Shown here: in pieces, positions 46,299 through 55,838 of the stretch | How the letters are laid out: each line of letters begins with the position of its first letter | How positions within the stretch are numbered: position 1 is the stretch's first letter | Assembly: GCA_019188255.1 (NCBI GenBank) | Contig: JAETXT010000004.1 | Coordinates: forward strand, 3,596,001-3,660,000 | DNA length: 64,000 bases | Direction of reading: 5' to 3' | Source: Verticillium longisporum | Taxonomy: Eukaryota > Ascomycota > Sordariomycetes > Glomerellales > Plectosphaerellaceae | The notes under the pieces: model-generated | What the model was told of the DNA's origin: nothing | The model's input: the letters and a program-made list of their open reading frames with translations, nothing else | Database searches by the model: none | Made by a program: the position numbers and the translations under genes

Positions 46299-46844
46299 CA
46301 GCTCATAGGGGGGTGACTAAAGTTCACCCTCCCCAATTCGGAGAAAGCTCGGAGAGGATAGTTAGCATAACTTAGACGAGAATACATAACTACATATTAG
46401 CAAAACTAATATATACTATATTTGAGTTTTTTTTTTCTATAAAGCCTTTATAATAGAAATAATAGATATATATTTAAGAAAGAATAAATATTAGGTATAT
46501 ACTAAGTATATACTAGGTATATACTAGGTATATGCCCAGTATATACCTGACCTACCTTAGGAATCTAGGTCTATTAGGTATATGCTAGGTATATACCCGA
46601 CCTACCTTAGGAATCTAGGTCTATTAGGTATATACTAGGCATATGCCTAGTATATATATTATAGATATTTAATTATATATCTTGAATATCTTTAATTCTT
46701 AATATTTTAATATTTTAGAATTATACTATACTTACTATATAAGGTCTGTGCACTTGGATTTATGCATGCTAAGCTAGTCCTTCACCCCTCCCGAGCTTTC
46801 TCCGAATTGGGGAGGGTGAACTTTAGTCACCCCCCTGTGAGCTG
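46299..46844. mobile_element. MITE-like element with 54-bp terminal inverted repeats
   Basis: The first 54 bp (46299-46352) and the last 54 bp (46791-46844) are inverted copies with a single mismatch. They begin CAGCTCAYAGGGGGGTGACT and contain cccaattcggagaaagctcg. The 440 bp between them is AT-rich, without coding capacity, and contains internal direct repeats built on ctaggtatat and a duplicated unit with cctaccttaggaatctaggt. The total of 546 bp and lack of coding are typical of a non-autonomous DNA transposon. I see no certain target duplication (ATG on the left, TAA on the right). It lies about 350 bp upstream of a transcription-factor start codon. Confidence 0.75.
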
Positions 46845-47196
46845 TAACCTCGTCATAGCGGGTGTGACGGAGGGGGTGGGCTCGAGTCAAACACGCCAGG
46901 CTAAGACTTGCCATGTCCCCCCTAAAGACCTAAAGAGCCCCAAAGAACCTGTGGCGGGCCGAGTTATAGTGGGGTCTAGCACCCGGGTGCGGGGAAGGTT
47001 GGAGGCGGGTCGCACCTGGGGTAGCGACCCCCATCCTGCCCCCTGCCTGTTTGTTCACTGCTTGAGGTCATTAGCACCTGCTCCTTGGACTTCTTCTCGT
47101 TTCCTCTCTTCTGTTTCCTGGCATGACCCCTCTGATGCCGAAGACGTCTCGATCCGAAGACGCATCGATCTGAAGACGTCTCGATCTGAAGACGCG
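46845..47196. promoter_or_regulatory. Upstream region of the Zn2Cys6 regulator, with a 16-bp tandem repeat
   Basis: Between the MITE-like element and the start codon. A 16-bp unit, gaagacgtctcgatct, is repeated about 3.6 times at 47140-47198 and runs into the ATG. A frame in phase with the gene is open through the repeat, but the 16-bp period would not give a periodic peptide, so I regard it as leader sequence. Confidence 0.5.
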
Positions 47197-49469
47197 ATGA
47201 CGAAACGCCCTTGGGCTGAGACCAGCGAGGGTATAGAGTGGCAAGCACAATCGCAAGGTCCGACCCAGCATCAGCGCTTCTCCTCTTCAGGCTCTCCACA
47301 GTTGCTGGCCCAAGGTGTAGCACCTGCGACTCACTGCCAACCGCCATCCAAAGCAAACCCACAGCGCAACAGCCCGGCGACAAGTCCGACTACCCAGATG
47401 ACACTTGGTCTGAACAATGGCGCTGGCGTCTCTGACCATTCGATTCCTCAAATCTCGCGCAAGATCAAGGCGTGCGGAGCATGTCGAAGACACAAGGTGA
47501 AGGATATCATGGCTGTCTACTGTGGGAACACAACTGACACGCCTCAAGATCAAATGCTTGATGGACGACAGCGGACCACCGTGCCGCCGCTGCGCAGAGT
47601 GAAACCTCGGATGTGTCCTCGGCAAGAACCTGCAGAGCATCATTGACGAAAAGTCTCAGTACACCGACGCTGTGCTCCACGACCTGGATGCCCTCCACGC
47701 TACTCTGCGCGAGGTCACGCAGAAGCTTGGCCTTTCGGAGCCACAACCCCTCGAAACGACCGGGATGCGTGATGCCGGAGGTTCGCCGGGCGCCACAGAG
47801 CGTCAACCCCGAGCCACGAATGCCACCACCAACAACCGCCTCGCTCCATCCGACAATCATGTCGGTCCCTCGTGTGACAACTCACCCAAGATCTCGCCCG
47901 AAGACGAGTCCCATCTCCCCAATGTGCCGATCCACTCCCTGTACGCCCTCACAAAGCTGCGGGCTTTGCGACCTGATAGCCCGGACGAGCACCGAAGCCG
48001 AATTGCCGACGACTTTATCGCCCGAGGCGCCATATCCCTGAGCGCAGCAGAACGCCTTTTCTGTCTGTACCGAGATGAATTGGACTTTTACATGTACCGT
48101 GTGGGATGCCGCTATCAGACTCTCGATGAGCTACGCCGAAAGAGTTCTGTTCTGACAGCCGCGACCCTGACAGTCGCAGCGCTCCACGAACCTGCTGCGG
48201 AAGCACTGTACGGAGTGTGCAGCGCAGAGTTCCGTCGCCTCATGGAGAAATCCATGTTTGACCGAAGAGTTGACCGGGATTACATCCGTGCCATGGCTGT
48301 TGCCGCCTACTGGCTCAGCGACATGTCGTGGATGATCTCGGGGTATGCTATCAGACGAGCGTCCGAGTGCAACCTTCACAACTGTCACAGCCAAGCTATC
48401 GAGAAGCAAAGCCAAGAGGCCGCTGATGGTGCGAGGCTCTGGTATATTCTCAACATTTGCGATCAGCATCTTGCCACTCTCTACGGTCGACCAGCAATTG
48501 TGCACGAAGACTCCTCAATGCAGGGCTGGGAGAGCTTCTTAGAATCTCCCGTCTCCAATGCCGAAGACAAGCGCCTCGCGAGCCAAGTTGCGTTACTAGG
48601 GATTCTCGGAAGCATACGGGAGCTTTTCGGGCCCGACAAAGGCCAACCTATACCCAGGGCATACCTTCATCAGATAGCCCACTTCAACAAGCAGCTGGAC
48701 CACTGGATAGGCCATTGGTCAGGTGTCTTACGCGGTACGTATCAGCCTGTTCCTCAGATGATCACAAGTCGCTAACACCGCAGACCAATATTCAGGCGTC
48801 GGGCGGTTTCCTAGCAAGGGTGCTCTTTTGCATTTTCACCTTGCCAAGTTGCATCTGTACTCTCACATCTTCCGTGGCTCCTCGGGCGAAACCCCCATTC
48901 CGCATTATTTTCTGGACGGCACTGCAACAGCCATTGCTGCGGCCACATCCACGATCGAATCCATCCTCACCGATCCCGACGTATCAGCTAGCGTGGTAGG
49001 CATACCATCCTACCTCCACTGCATGACGGCTTTTGCTTGCACGTTTTCGATCAAGGTGTCTATCAAACACGGCGGCGATCTGATTGAGCCCCAGCGCGTC
49101 TGGGACCTGACAACACGACTCGTTCGCCACTTTCGTTCACTACCGACAGGGCGCTGGCACCTGGCGAACCTCATGGCACCAGGACTCGAGAAAATGGCTG
49201 CAACGCTGAAGCCACATGTTCAGGGCCAGGCAATGATGCAAAATGGCATGGCTGGATGCGAAATGACCAGTGGGGTGTTGGAAGCGCGCGGTCAACCCAT
49301 GATGCCAGTCGCCGACCCTTCTTTGATGGGCATGGAAGGTGACATTTTGTTTGATTTTGATATGAGTTTTGGACTATCGCCAGAATTCCGTTTTGATCCG
49401 GCCACAATGGGGATTGAGGGCTTGCAGGAGTTTGCGAACGTGGAGTATTCCACACAGCCTCAAGCCTGA
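47197..49469 (+). pseudogene. Zn2Cys6 fungal-specific transcription factor with an in-frame TGA inside the zinc cluster
   Basis: Three exons, 47197-47496, 47549-48734 and 48784-49469, give 724 codons with matching phases (introns of 52 and 49 bp). The zinc cluster is split by the first intron and reads ACGACRRHKVK (K at the junction), IKCLMDDSGPPCRRCAE, stop, NLGCVLGK. The TGA at 47600-47602 replaces the residue just before the last Cys loop, where Arg is usual, so CGA to TGA is the simplest change. The rest is intact: a coiled linker (AVLHDLDALHATL), then the fungal-specific transcription-factor domain over about residues 230-600 (FYMYRVGCRYQTL, RAMAVAAYWLSDMSWMISGYA, ADGARLWYILNICDQ, YGRPAIVHED). 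An acidic/Met-rich tail ends the protein. It could have regulated the neighbouring catabolic genes, but that is inference from position. Confidence 0.82.
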
Positions 49470-49592
49470 GATATGGCAAGAGGATACGCGCATATGAATA
49501 TGATATCCGGGGACAATGTTGAAGACACAGATATGATTCAGACAGTGTTTTATTTGATGCGTGTCCGCACGTGTTACGTCTTGTCTCTCGCT

Positions 49593-50665
49593 TCACATGC
49601 CCTGGATCGCCCTCGGTCGGTACTCGCTTTCCAGGTACTCAACCTCTTCGTCAGCCAACTTCATCTTCAAAGCCTCACCAGCCTCCGTCACCCTCTTTAC
49701 AGAACTCAGACCCAGAATCGGCCAACAGCCTTGCCTCAGCACCCACGCCGTCGCCACAACAGCCATGCTAACGCCCCTCTTCTTCGCAACCTCCTCCACC
49801 CTCCCGACAATGTCCAGATTTGCATCCGCGAACCACAGATCTTTCTTCTTGTCCATCTTGCTCCGCACCGACTCCTCGCCCAGCGGCTTCGCTAGCAGAC
49901 CCCTGGCAATGGGACTCCACGGAATGACGCCGACGCCGCTCGCCCGGCAAAAGGGCAGCATCTCGCGTTCCTCCTCGCGATAGAGGAGGTTGTAGAAGGG
50001 CTGCATCGAGATGAACTCTGTCCAGTCGTGTGCGCGCGCGACGTACTGCAGCCGGGCGAACTCCCAGGTGTACATGGACGAGGCGCCTAGGTAGCGGACC
50101 TTGCCGGACTGGACCACGTCGTGCAGGGCACGCATGATTTCTTCGGGGGGCGTCTCGCGGTCGAGGCGGTGGATTTGGAGGACGTCTGGGTGTGTCAGTC
50201 TTTTTCTTCCTCTTGCGCGGCCTAGCAAGGAGGGCAAGGGGACGCACCAATGTAGTCTGTGCCCAGCCGCTCGAGGCACTTGTCGACGGCGTGGAAGATG
50301 TGTTTGCGACTGAGACCCATCAGGTTGACCATTGGCCCGTCGTTGACGCTCGGCGGTCTTGAATCGTCGTCCATGACGGGGTTGAAGATTTTGGACAGTA
50401 TGACGACCTTTTGCCGCGGAATGTTGAACTTCTTGAGAGCCTTGCCGATGATCACCTCCGACTGGCCGTTGGAGTACGTGTCGGCCGTGTCCCAGGTGTT
50501 GATGCCCGCGTCGTAGGCGGCCTTGAGGAGCTCGAGGCCTTCTTCCTCGCCGAGGGTCCAGGGGGAGGATTCCCATGTTGGAGAGCCGAAGGTCATGCAG
50601 CCGAGTATGATCTTTGAGACTTTGAGGCTGCTCGTGCCGAGTCTGTCTTTTTGGTCAGGCGGCAT
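49593..50665 (-). CDS. Aldo-keto reductase
   Basis: Two exons, 50665-50248 and 50185-49593, with a 62-bp phase-1 intron, give 336 residues. The TIM-barrel signature is clear: KVSKIILGCMTFGS at strand 1, INTWDTADTYSNGQSE with the catalytic Asp and Tyr, KVVILSKIF with the Lys, and DVLQIHRLD with the His. The NADPH end is seen in ILGLSSVKRV. It resembles the fungal and yeast Aad/YakC-type reductases, which reduce aldehydes or ketones with NADPH. The true substrate is unknown. It is transcribed away from the DenD-like dehydrogenase over a shared 566-bp region, which is consistent with co-regulation. Confidence 0.92.
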
Positions 50666-51231
50666 AGAGCAGAGATGACGGCTTCACTTGCCTGACATAT
50701 TCCATATTGGCGGACATGGCGTCTGGATGCGATTGGGCTGGGTATACTGGGTGAAGCGGTATTTGCGACTCCCACTCCTTGTCATGATTTTGTCCGGGGT
50801 CTTCTTAACCCCAACGAAGGACCCCCACTCCCATTCACTGCTAGGAACGACGACGACAAGGGGGGTCGGTCTTCCAGTGGTAGCGGATCTGCAATCATCC
50901 ACCGAATGCTGTCCATCGGCTTTGTCTCCGAAGTCCGTGGTTGGAGGCCGGCATTGTGGCCGATGCACTCCAACTGGGGGTATTGCGACATGGTGGAGGG
51001 ATCAGCTTTGGAGAAGTGCGGCGACCTTGACGGCGCCGGCTGCCGTTGAAGTTTGGCCGAGGGAGGAGGGGTTCATGGCCGATATTCGCGATGGCTTGTT
51101 TCACGGATGCACATCCTGAGAGGTTCATCACAACTGAAGCCGCTTGACGTTCTTCTGAAGATTCATCACCGTCAACATAATCACGAACTGCCATCTCTCC
51201 AGATCTCCCCGTACATACGAACATCCGCACC
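50666..51231. promoter_or_regulatory. Divergent promoter region, aldo-keto reductase / DenD-like dehydrogenase
   Basis: 566 bp between two start codons pointing away from each other. No frame with a recognisable product is present. CGG triplets, possible half sites for Zn2Cys6 regulators, occur, but I could not define a convincing paired site. Confidence 0.45.
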
Positions 51232-52188
51232 ATGGCCGACATCCTCATCACCGGCGCCGCCGGCTTCATCGGCCAGGACCTCGTGTCTGCCCTCCTGGCC
51301 GCAGACCCCTCTACGCGCCTCACCCTCACAGACGTAGTCGAGCCTCCCGTTCCCGCCAGCGCGGCTTCCCACAGCGATCGCATAACCTCTCTCAAGGCCG
51401 ACCTCACATCCCCCGCCGCCGTAACCTCCCTTCTCTCCCGACCCTTCACCGCAGTCTATCTCCTCCACGGCCTCATGTCCGGCGGCGCCGAAGCGAACCT
51501 CGATCTCGGCCTAAAAGTCAACGTCGACTCCGTTCGCACCGTCCTCGACCACCTCCGCAATGAGTACCCCGGCACAGTCGTCGTCTTCACCAGTTCCTGC
51601 GCCGTCTACGGACCCGCGAATCCTGTCCGCGAATCCGAAACGCTGCCGCAGCCTCGAAGCTCGTATGGAGCTGAAAAGCTCATCATCGAGCTGTTGCTCA
51701 ACGACTACTCGCGACGCGGGCTGCTAGACGGGCGCATTGTCAGACTGCCTACCGTCATAGTGAGGCCCGGGGCCCCTTCTGCCGCGGCGTCGAGCTTTGC
51801 CTCAGGCATCGTGCGGGAGTCGCTGAACGGGGAGAAGAACGTGTTGCCTGTCGCACGGGATCTGGAGCTGTGGGTCTGCAGTCCCAAGACGGTGGTTAAG
51901 AATCTGGTCAAGGTCAAGGACATACCGAAGGAGGCGTTTGGGGAGTCGAGGATTGTCAATCTGCCGGGCATTACCGTGACGGTGAATCAGATTCTAGACG
52001 CATTGGAGTCGGTGGGCGGCAAGGAGGCTGTGAGTCTGGTAGAGGAGAAGAGGGATCATGTCATTGAGAAGATCGTCAACACGTGGCCTTCGCGGTTCGA
52101 TGTTAGTCGAGCTTATGGTCTGGGCTTGGAGGCTGATGGAGATGTGCTAGATGCTGTTAAGGCGTTCGCTGCGACATTGGAAGCATAG
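51232..52188 (+). CDS. NAD(P)-dependent epimerase/dehydratase-family protein, D-erythronate dehydrogenase (DenD)-like
   Basis: Single exon, 318 residues. ILITGAAGFIGQDL is the Rossmann GxxGxxG motif. LTLTDVVEPP ends with the Asp that selects NAD. FTSSCAVYG carries the catalytic Ser, and SSYGAEKLIIELL holds the Tyr-x3-Lys pair. YLLHGLMSGGAEANLDLGLKVNVD and RLPTVIVRPGAPSAAASSFASGI are characteristic of the DenD-like group, which in bacteria oxidises D-erythronate to 2-keto-D-erythronate during sugar-acid breakdown. In fungi the substrate is not established. The aldolase and dehydrogenase neighbours support a role in sugar-acid metabolism. Confidence 0.88.
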   Translation: MADILITGAAGFIGQDLVSALLAADPSTRLTLTDVVEPPVPASAASHSDRITSLKADLTSPAAVTSLLSRPFTAVYLLHGLMSGGAEANLDLGLKVNVDSVRTVLDHLRNEYPGTVVVFTSSCAVYGPANPVRESETLPQPRSSYGAEKLIIELLLNDYSRRGLLDGRIVRLPTVIVRPGAPSAAASSFASGIVRESLNGEKNVLPVARDLELWVCSPKTVVKNLVKVKDIPKEAFGESRIVNLPGITVTVNQILDALESVGGKEAVSLVEEKRDHVIEKIVNTWPSRFDVSRAYGLGLEADGDVLDAVKAFAATLEA

Positions 52189-52488
52189 AGTCTATGTGTT
52201 GGGCTGCGTGAAGGCGCAGTGATCAGATAAATCGGGAAGACTGTGCCCAGAAAATGTTGTGTGAGAATCGATCCAACGTTTGACAAATGATTCATGTTCG
52301 AGTGTCAACTTTGAAGCTGCAGGTCAGCGTATCAAGAGCCTTACCGTTGGTAAGACATTTTACTGCTGGATGTACCTGTATGTTTAAGTAACTACGGACG
52401 CCATGGTTGAAGAGCCTGGTGGTGACGAACGTCCCCCAATTTACGTCTTGACGAATATCTTGGATTGGTATCATGGGATCTTTAAATT
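52189..52488. other. Convergent 3' flank, no gene recognised
   Basis: 300 bp between the stop codons of the DenD-like gene and the flavocytochrome gene. Expected to hold both 3' untranslated regions. Confidence 0.5.
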
Positions 52489-54213
52489 TCATGAGCTCTC
52501 TATCTTTGCTATCACTTCTCTTCTATACTTTTTTACGGGCTGGCTCTGCTCTACGGATGCCACGAGATGATCAATGTCACGCGTATTGACCAAAGCCGGG
52601 GTCGCTTCTTCCAGACTTGTGATTCCACAAAGTCTCATTGATGTTTCCAGCTCGTCTTTGAGTACTTGAAGGGTAAGCAAGTAACTCGAGATTTTAGTCA
52701 CACATCACACTTACTTTGAACTAGATGCTCTACGCCTTCTTGGCCATATACCAACGAATACAGTGTGGGCCGGCCGATGCCCACCGCCGTAGCTCCCAGC
52801 GCGACAGCTTTTAGTATATCTGATCCTCGCTCGAAACCGCCATCAACGTAAACCTCAAGCTTGTCAAAAACCTCTGGGCACTGTTTTCGTAGCTCCATCA
52901 AGACCAGGATACTTGCTTGAGATCTGTGAATGATGCATTAGCTCTGGACCAGGCGTGAAGTGGCGACAACGTACCCATAGAGAGATCGACCACCGTGATT
53001 ACTCAGCAAAATTACATCTACGCCATAATCTACTGCCATCTTGGCGTCGTCTGCGGTCTGTACACCCTTGAGGACAATCGGCACACCACTCGCCTCTCGT
53101 ATCCACGACAGATCATTCCATGTCAGAGACTTGTCGATGTATTGCGCCATCAGACGCCCCAATTCACTTCCCTTCTTATCCTTGCTGCTCTCGCTGCCAC
53201 TGATGGCGGATCGTACCGTCACAGCCTGCGCGGCCCGTTCGTCTGCTTCACGTTTGCCTGGAACTGGTGCGTCGACCGTTACGAATATGGCCTTGATACC
53301 TAGGAAGCGTGCTGATTTGAGGATTTCGATCGTTTTTTGTCGTTCGGAGTTGATATACAGCTGAAAGAAGAAGGGTTGTGTTGCTGGTGCGGCTGTCATG
53401 ATGGAGCGCAGTGTATAGGAAGCGTTGCTTGAGATCTAAGGATGGCGAGACATGACTTAGCGGCGAGAACGCAAATTTTAGCGTAGCAAGACTTACACAT
53501 TGGATGATACCTTCCTTGGCAGATGCACGGCTCAAAGCCAATTCGCCGTCAGGATGAACCAGACGCGCCATCGCAGCAGGGGCGATGAAGAACGGTGTTG
53601 TACTCTTGAAACCGAGAATGCTGGTTTCATGTTGACGCTGGTGACATTTCGAAGTATCCTTGGACGTATCATGATCCTTCGAACAAGTTCCTTGTTCTTG
53701 CCGTGCGTAATGAGGTCTGTGGCTGCGGAAGAGTAAAAAGCCCACGTCTTCGGTGTCAGTGCCTTAGATGCCACAACCTCAAAGTCGGGTGCGCTCAGCA
53801 CAGAATCAAGAGGAGGAACTTCATTTGTTGGTGAAGTTGTTGGGGCTGTCGTCGTGTTACGCTCGGCGGCGCACTGAGCGGCGCTGGCGGAGACATCGGA
53901 ACTGGGCTCCTCAAGGAAACCCTTGAATTTTTCCTTTGGCAGCTCCTCAATGATATCGGGTGCGTGTACTTGGTCGAAGGATTTTGTTGCATTAGACCCA
54001 GCACACCTGAGAAGGACTGATATTGTTAACGCGGTCAAAGCTGACAGAACGACTATTCTTACCCGATGGCCCTCCCGGATGCTCGCCAATAAAGTCCGTG
54101 ATATCCCATACCTTGTTGTGGACTGAGATCCAGCAGTCGCTCGAAGAATTGTGCTTATTGAGATTATCGAGTGTGATGATTGGTTTTTCGCTTGAAATGC
54201 CTTCTGGTGTCAT
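52489..54213 (-). CDS. Flavocytochrome b2-type FMN-dependent 2-hydroxyacid dehydrogenase (cytochrome b5 domain fused), one-base frameshift
   Basis: Five exons: 54213-54063, 54016-53497, 53435-52975, 52923-52715, 52664-52489, about 505 residues. The N-terminal cytochrome b5 domain has DCWISVHNKVWDITDFI, the heme-binding HPGG, and the second heme His in SFDQVHAPDI. A linker precedes the FMN barrel: TPFFIAPAAMARLVHP, QPFFFQLYIN, AIFVTVDAPVPGKREADER, GVPIVLKG (catalytic Lys), ILLSNHGGRSL (catalytic His), VYVDGGFERGSDILKA and GATAVGIGRPTLY. The reading frame shifts by one at TTT 53625-53627 (AAA in the coding sense). With one extra A all five exon phases agree exactly, so I suspect a homopolymer error. 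Members oxidise L-lactate or related 2-hydroxyacids and pass electrons to cytochrome c, usually in the mitochondrial intermembrane space. No strong targeting peptide is seen. Confidence 0.9.
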
Positions 54214-54796
54214 ACTCGAAGCCACAAGATATTCGGTTGACTATGAAAAGCACTCGTTGCAGCTAAGAATCGGAGGTGTGGAGGTGTGGAAGCATCGAGT
54301 TACTCTCGGATTTGTTGACCAGTTTATCAAGAGACAAATAGACTTAGTGAGACGAGGCTCCATAATTGAAATGCTACAGGCTGGATTTCGATGTTATCAA
54401 TTGCGTTTGTCAGCCTTCAATTGCCTGAATGTTGGGGCGCCCGGAACCCCGGAGATGGCCCCGAACGCACAAGCTTGTTCCCCACAGAGGCGGAAACCCC
54501 AATATCGGCATTGTCGCCGATGTCAAGGACCAGCCCATCATCTTACCCACAGACCGACGGCTTCCCTTGTAATCCTTTTGCATCGGACAGTCTATCGCTC
54601 CACCATCTTGGCTGATCTCAGAGTTCCGGGTATGGAGAAATCATGCCATGTTGCCGATTCCTGTGACTTGTGTTGGCCATACTTTCAGTCCACACAACTT
54701 AGCCCTACAAAGTATCGCTAATCTGCGCGCCGAAAGAAGCCCTTCAACAACAACGCTTTGTCACCCCATTGCTCCCTTGCGATTCCAGCACACACA
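54214..54796. promoter_or_regulatory. Divergent promoter region, flavocytochrome / DapA-family aldolase
   Basis: 583 bp between divergent start codons. The short frames inside have no recognisable product. The arrangement suggests shared control of the two enzymes. Confidence 0.45.
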
Positions 54797-55738
54797 ATGC
54801 CTTCCAGCAATATTGCTTCCAAATCCAGACCACTTCCGCCAGGAGTCTACACGCCTGTCGTCACTATCTACAAGGCAAATGATCTATCGCAACAAGTAGA
54901 TCATGATGCCATGTATGTGCAGTGCCAGGGCCTCATCAGTGCTGGCATGCACGGCCTAGTCTATCTCGGCACCAACGGCGAGCTCGCCCTCCTGACACCT
55001 GAGGAACGCAAACCCATTATTCAAACTGCGGCGCGAGCAATTGCCGAACTGAAGAAGCCCAATTACCCTCTTGTCGCAGGCATCTCCGCACAATCAACGT
55101 TCGAAACGATCCTCAACGCAAAGGACGCAGCGGGTGCCGGCGCCAACTTTGCGCTGCTGTTACCTCCGAGCTACTGGGCCAAGGCGCTGTCAAGCAACGC
55201 GCTGTTGGCCTACTATCGCGCCGTAGCGGACGCGTCGCCGATTCCGATCATTGTCTACAATTTTCCCGGCGTCACTGCTGGTATTGATCTCGATTCGGAC
55301 CAGATCACGGCCCTGGCGTCGCATCCCAACATTTCGGCAGTCAAGCTCACGTGCGGAAACGTGGGGAAGCTGACACGCCTCACGAGCAAGTTCAAACACG
55401 ATCAGTTTGGTGTCTTTGGTGGCAGCGGCGACTACCTACTGCCGACGCTCCATGCGGGCGGCAGTGGATGTGTTACGGGCATGGGCAATATTTTTCCGGG
55501 CTGCACATCAGCGGTATATGACTTGTTCCGGTCAGGCAGGGTGGACGAGGCAAGAAAGCTTCAGGACGACGTGGCTAATGCGGAATGGGCATGCAAGAAG
55601 GGCATTGCTTGCACCAAGTATGGAGCCTGGTACTACTTTGGTAGAGGCCGAGGCTTAGACAACGAGGCCTCCTGGAACATGAGACAGCCATATGAGCCTC
55701 TGGGGGACGCCGTGAAAAGGTGGACTTTGGAGACCTAA
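54797..55738 (+). CDS. DapA/NanA-family (class I, Schiff-base) aldolase, e.g. 2-keto-3-deoxy acid aldolase
   Basis: Single exon, 313 residues; the first ATG in frame is at 54797. The TIM barrel of the dihydrodipicolinate synthase/N-acetylneuraminate lyase superfamily is clear: LPPGVYTPVVTIYK near the start, GLVYLGTNGELALLTPEERK with the carboxylate-binding loop, PLVAGISAQSTFETI, PIIVYNFPGVTAG with the catalytic Tyr, ISAVKLTCGNVGKL with the Schiff-base Lys, and GVFGGSGDYLLPTLHAGGSG. Fungal relatives include 2-keto-3-deoxy-L-galactonate aldolase of galacturonate catabolism and 4-hydroxy-2-oxoglutarate aldolase; bacterial relatives include sialic acid lyase. The sequence alone does not choose between these, but a sugar-acid substrate fits the neighbours. 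Confidence 0.9.
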   Translation: MPSSNIASKSRPLPPGVYTPVVTIYKANDLSQQVDHDAMYVQCQGLISAGMHGLVYLGTNGELALLTPEERKPIIQTAARAIAELKKPNYPLVAGISAQSTFETILNAKDAAGAGANFALLLPPSYWAKALSSNALLAYYRAVADASPIPIIVYNFPGVTAGIDLDSDQITALASHPNISAVKLTCGNVGKLTRLTSKFKHDQFGVFGGSGDYLLPTLHAGGSGCVTGMGNIFPGCTSAVYDLFRSGRVDEARKLQDDVANAEWACKKGIACTKYGAWYYFGRGRGLDNEASWNMRQPYEPLGDAVKRWTLET

Positions 55739-55838
55739 GGGGTGCTAGGTAGGTTGCAGAATGAACTTATCAGCAGTATCATGTTGCATTATTGGCTGCG
55801 GATTCTTACAGCCATGGAGGGCTTGAACAATATGCGGT

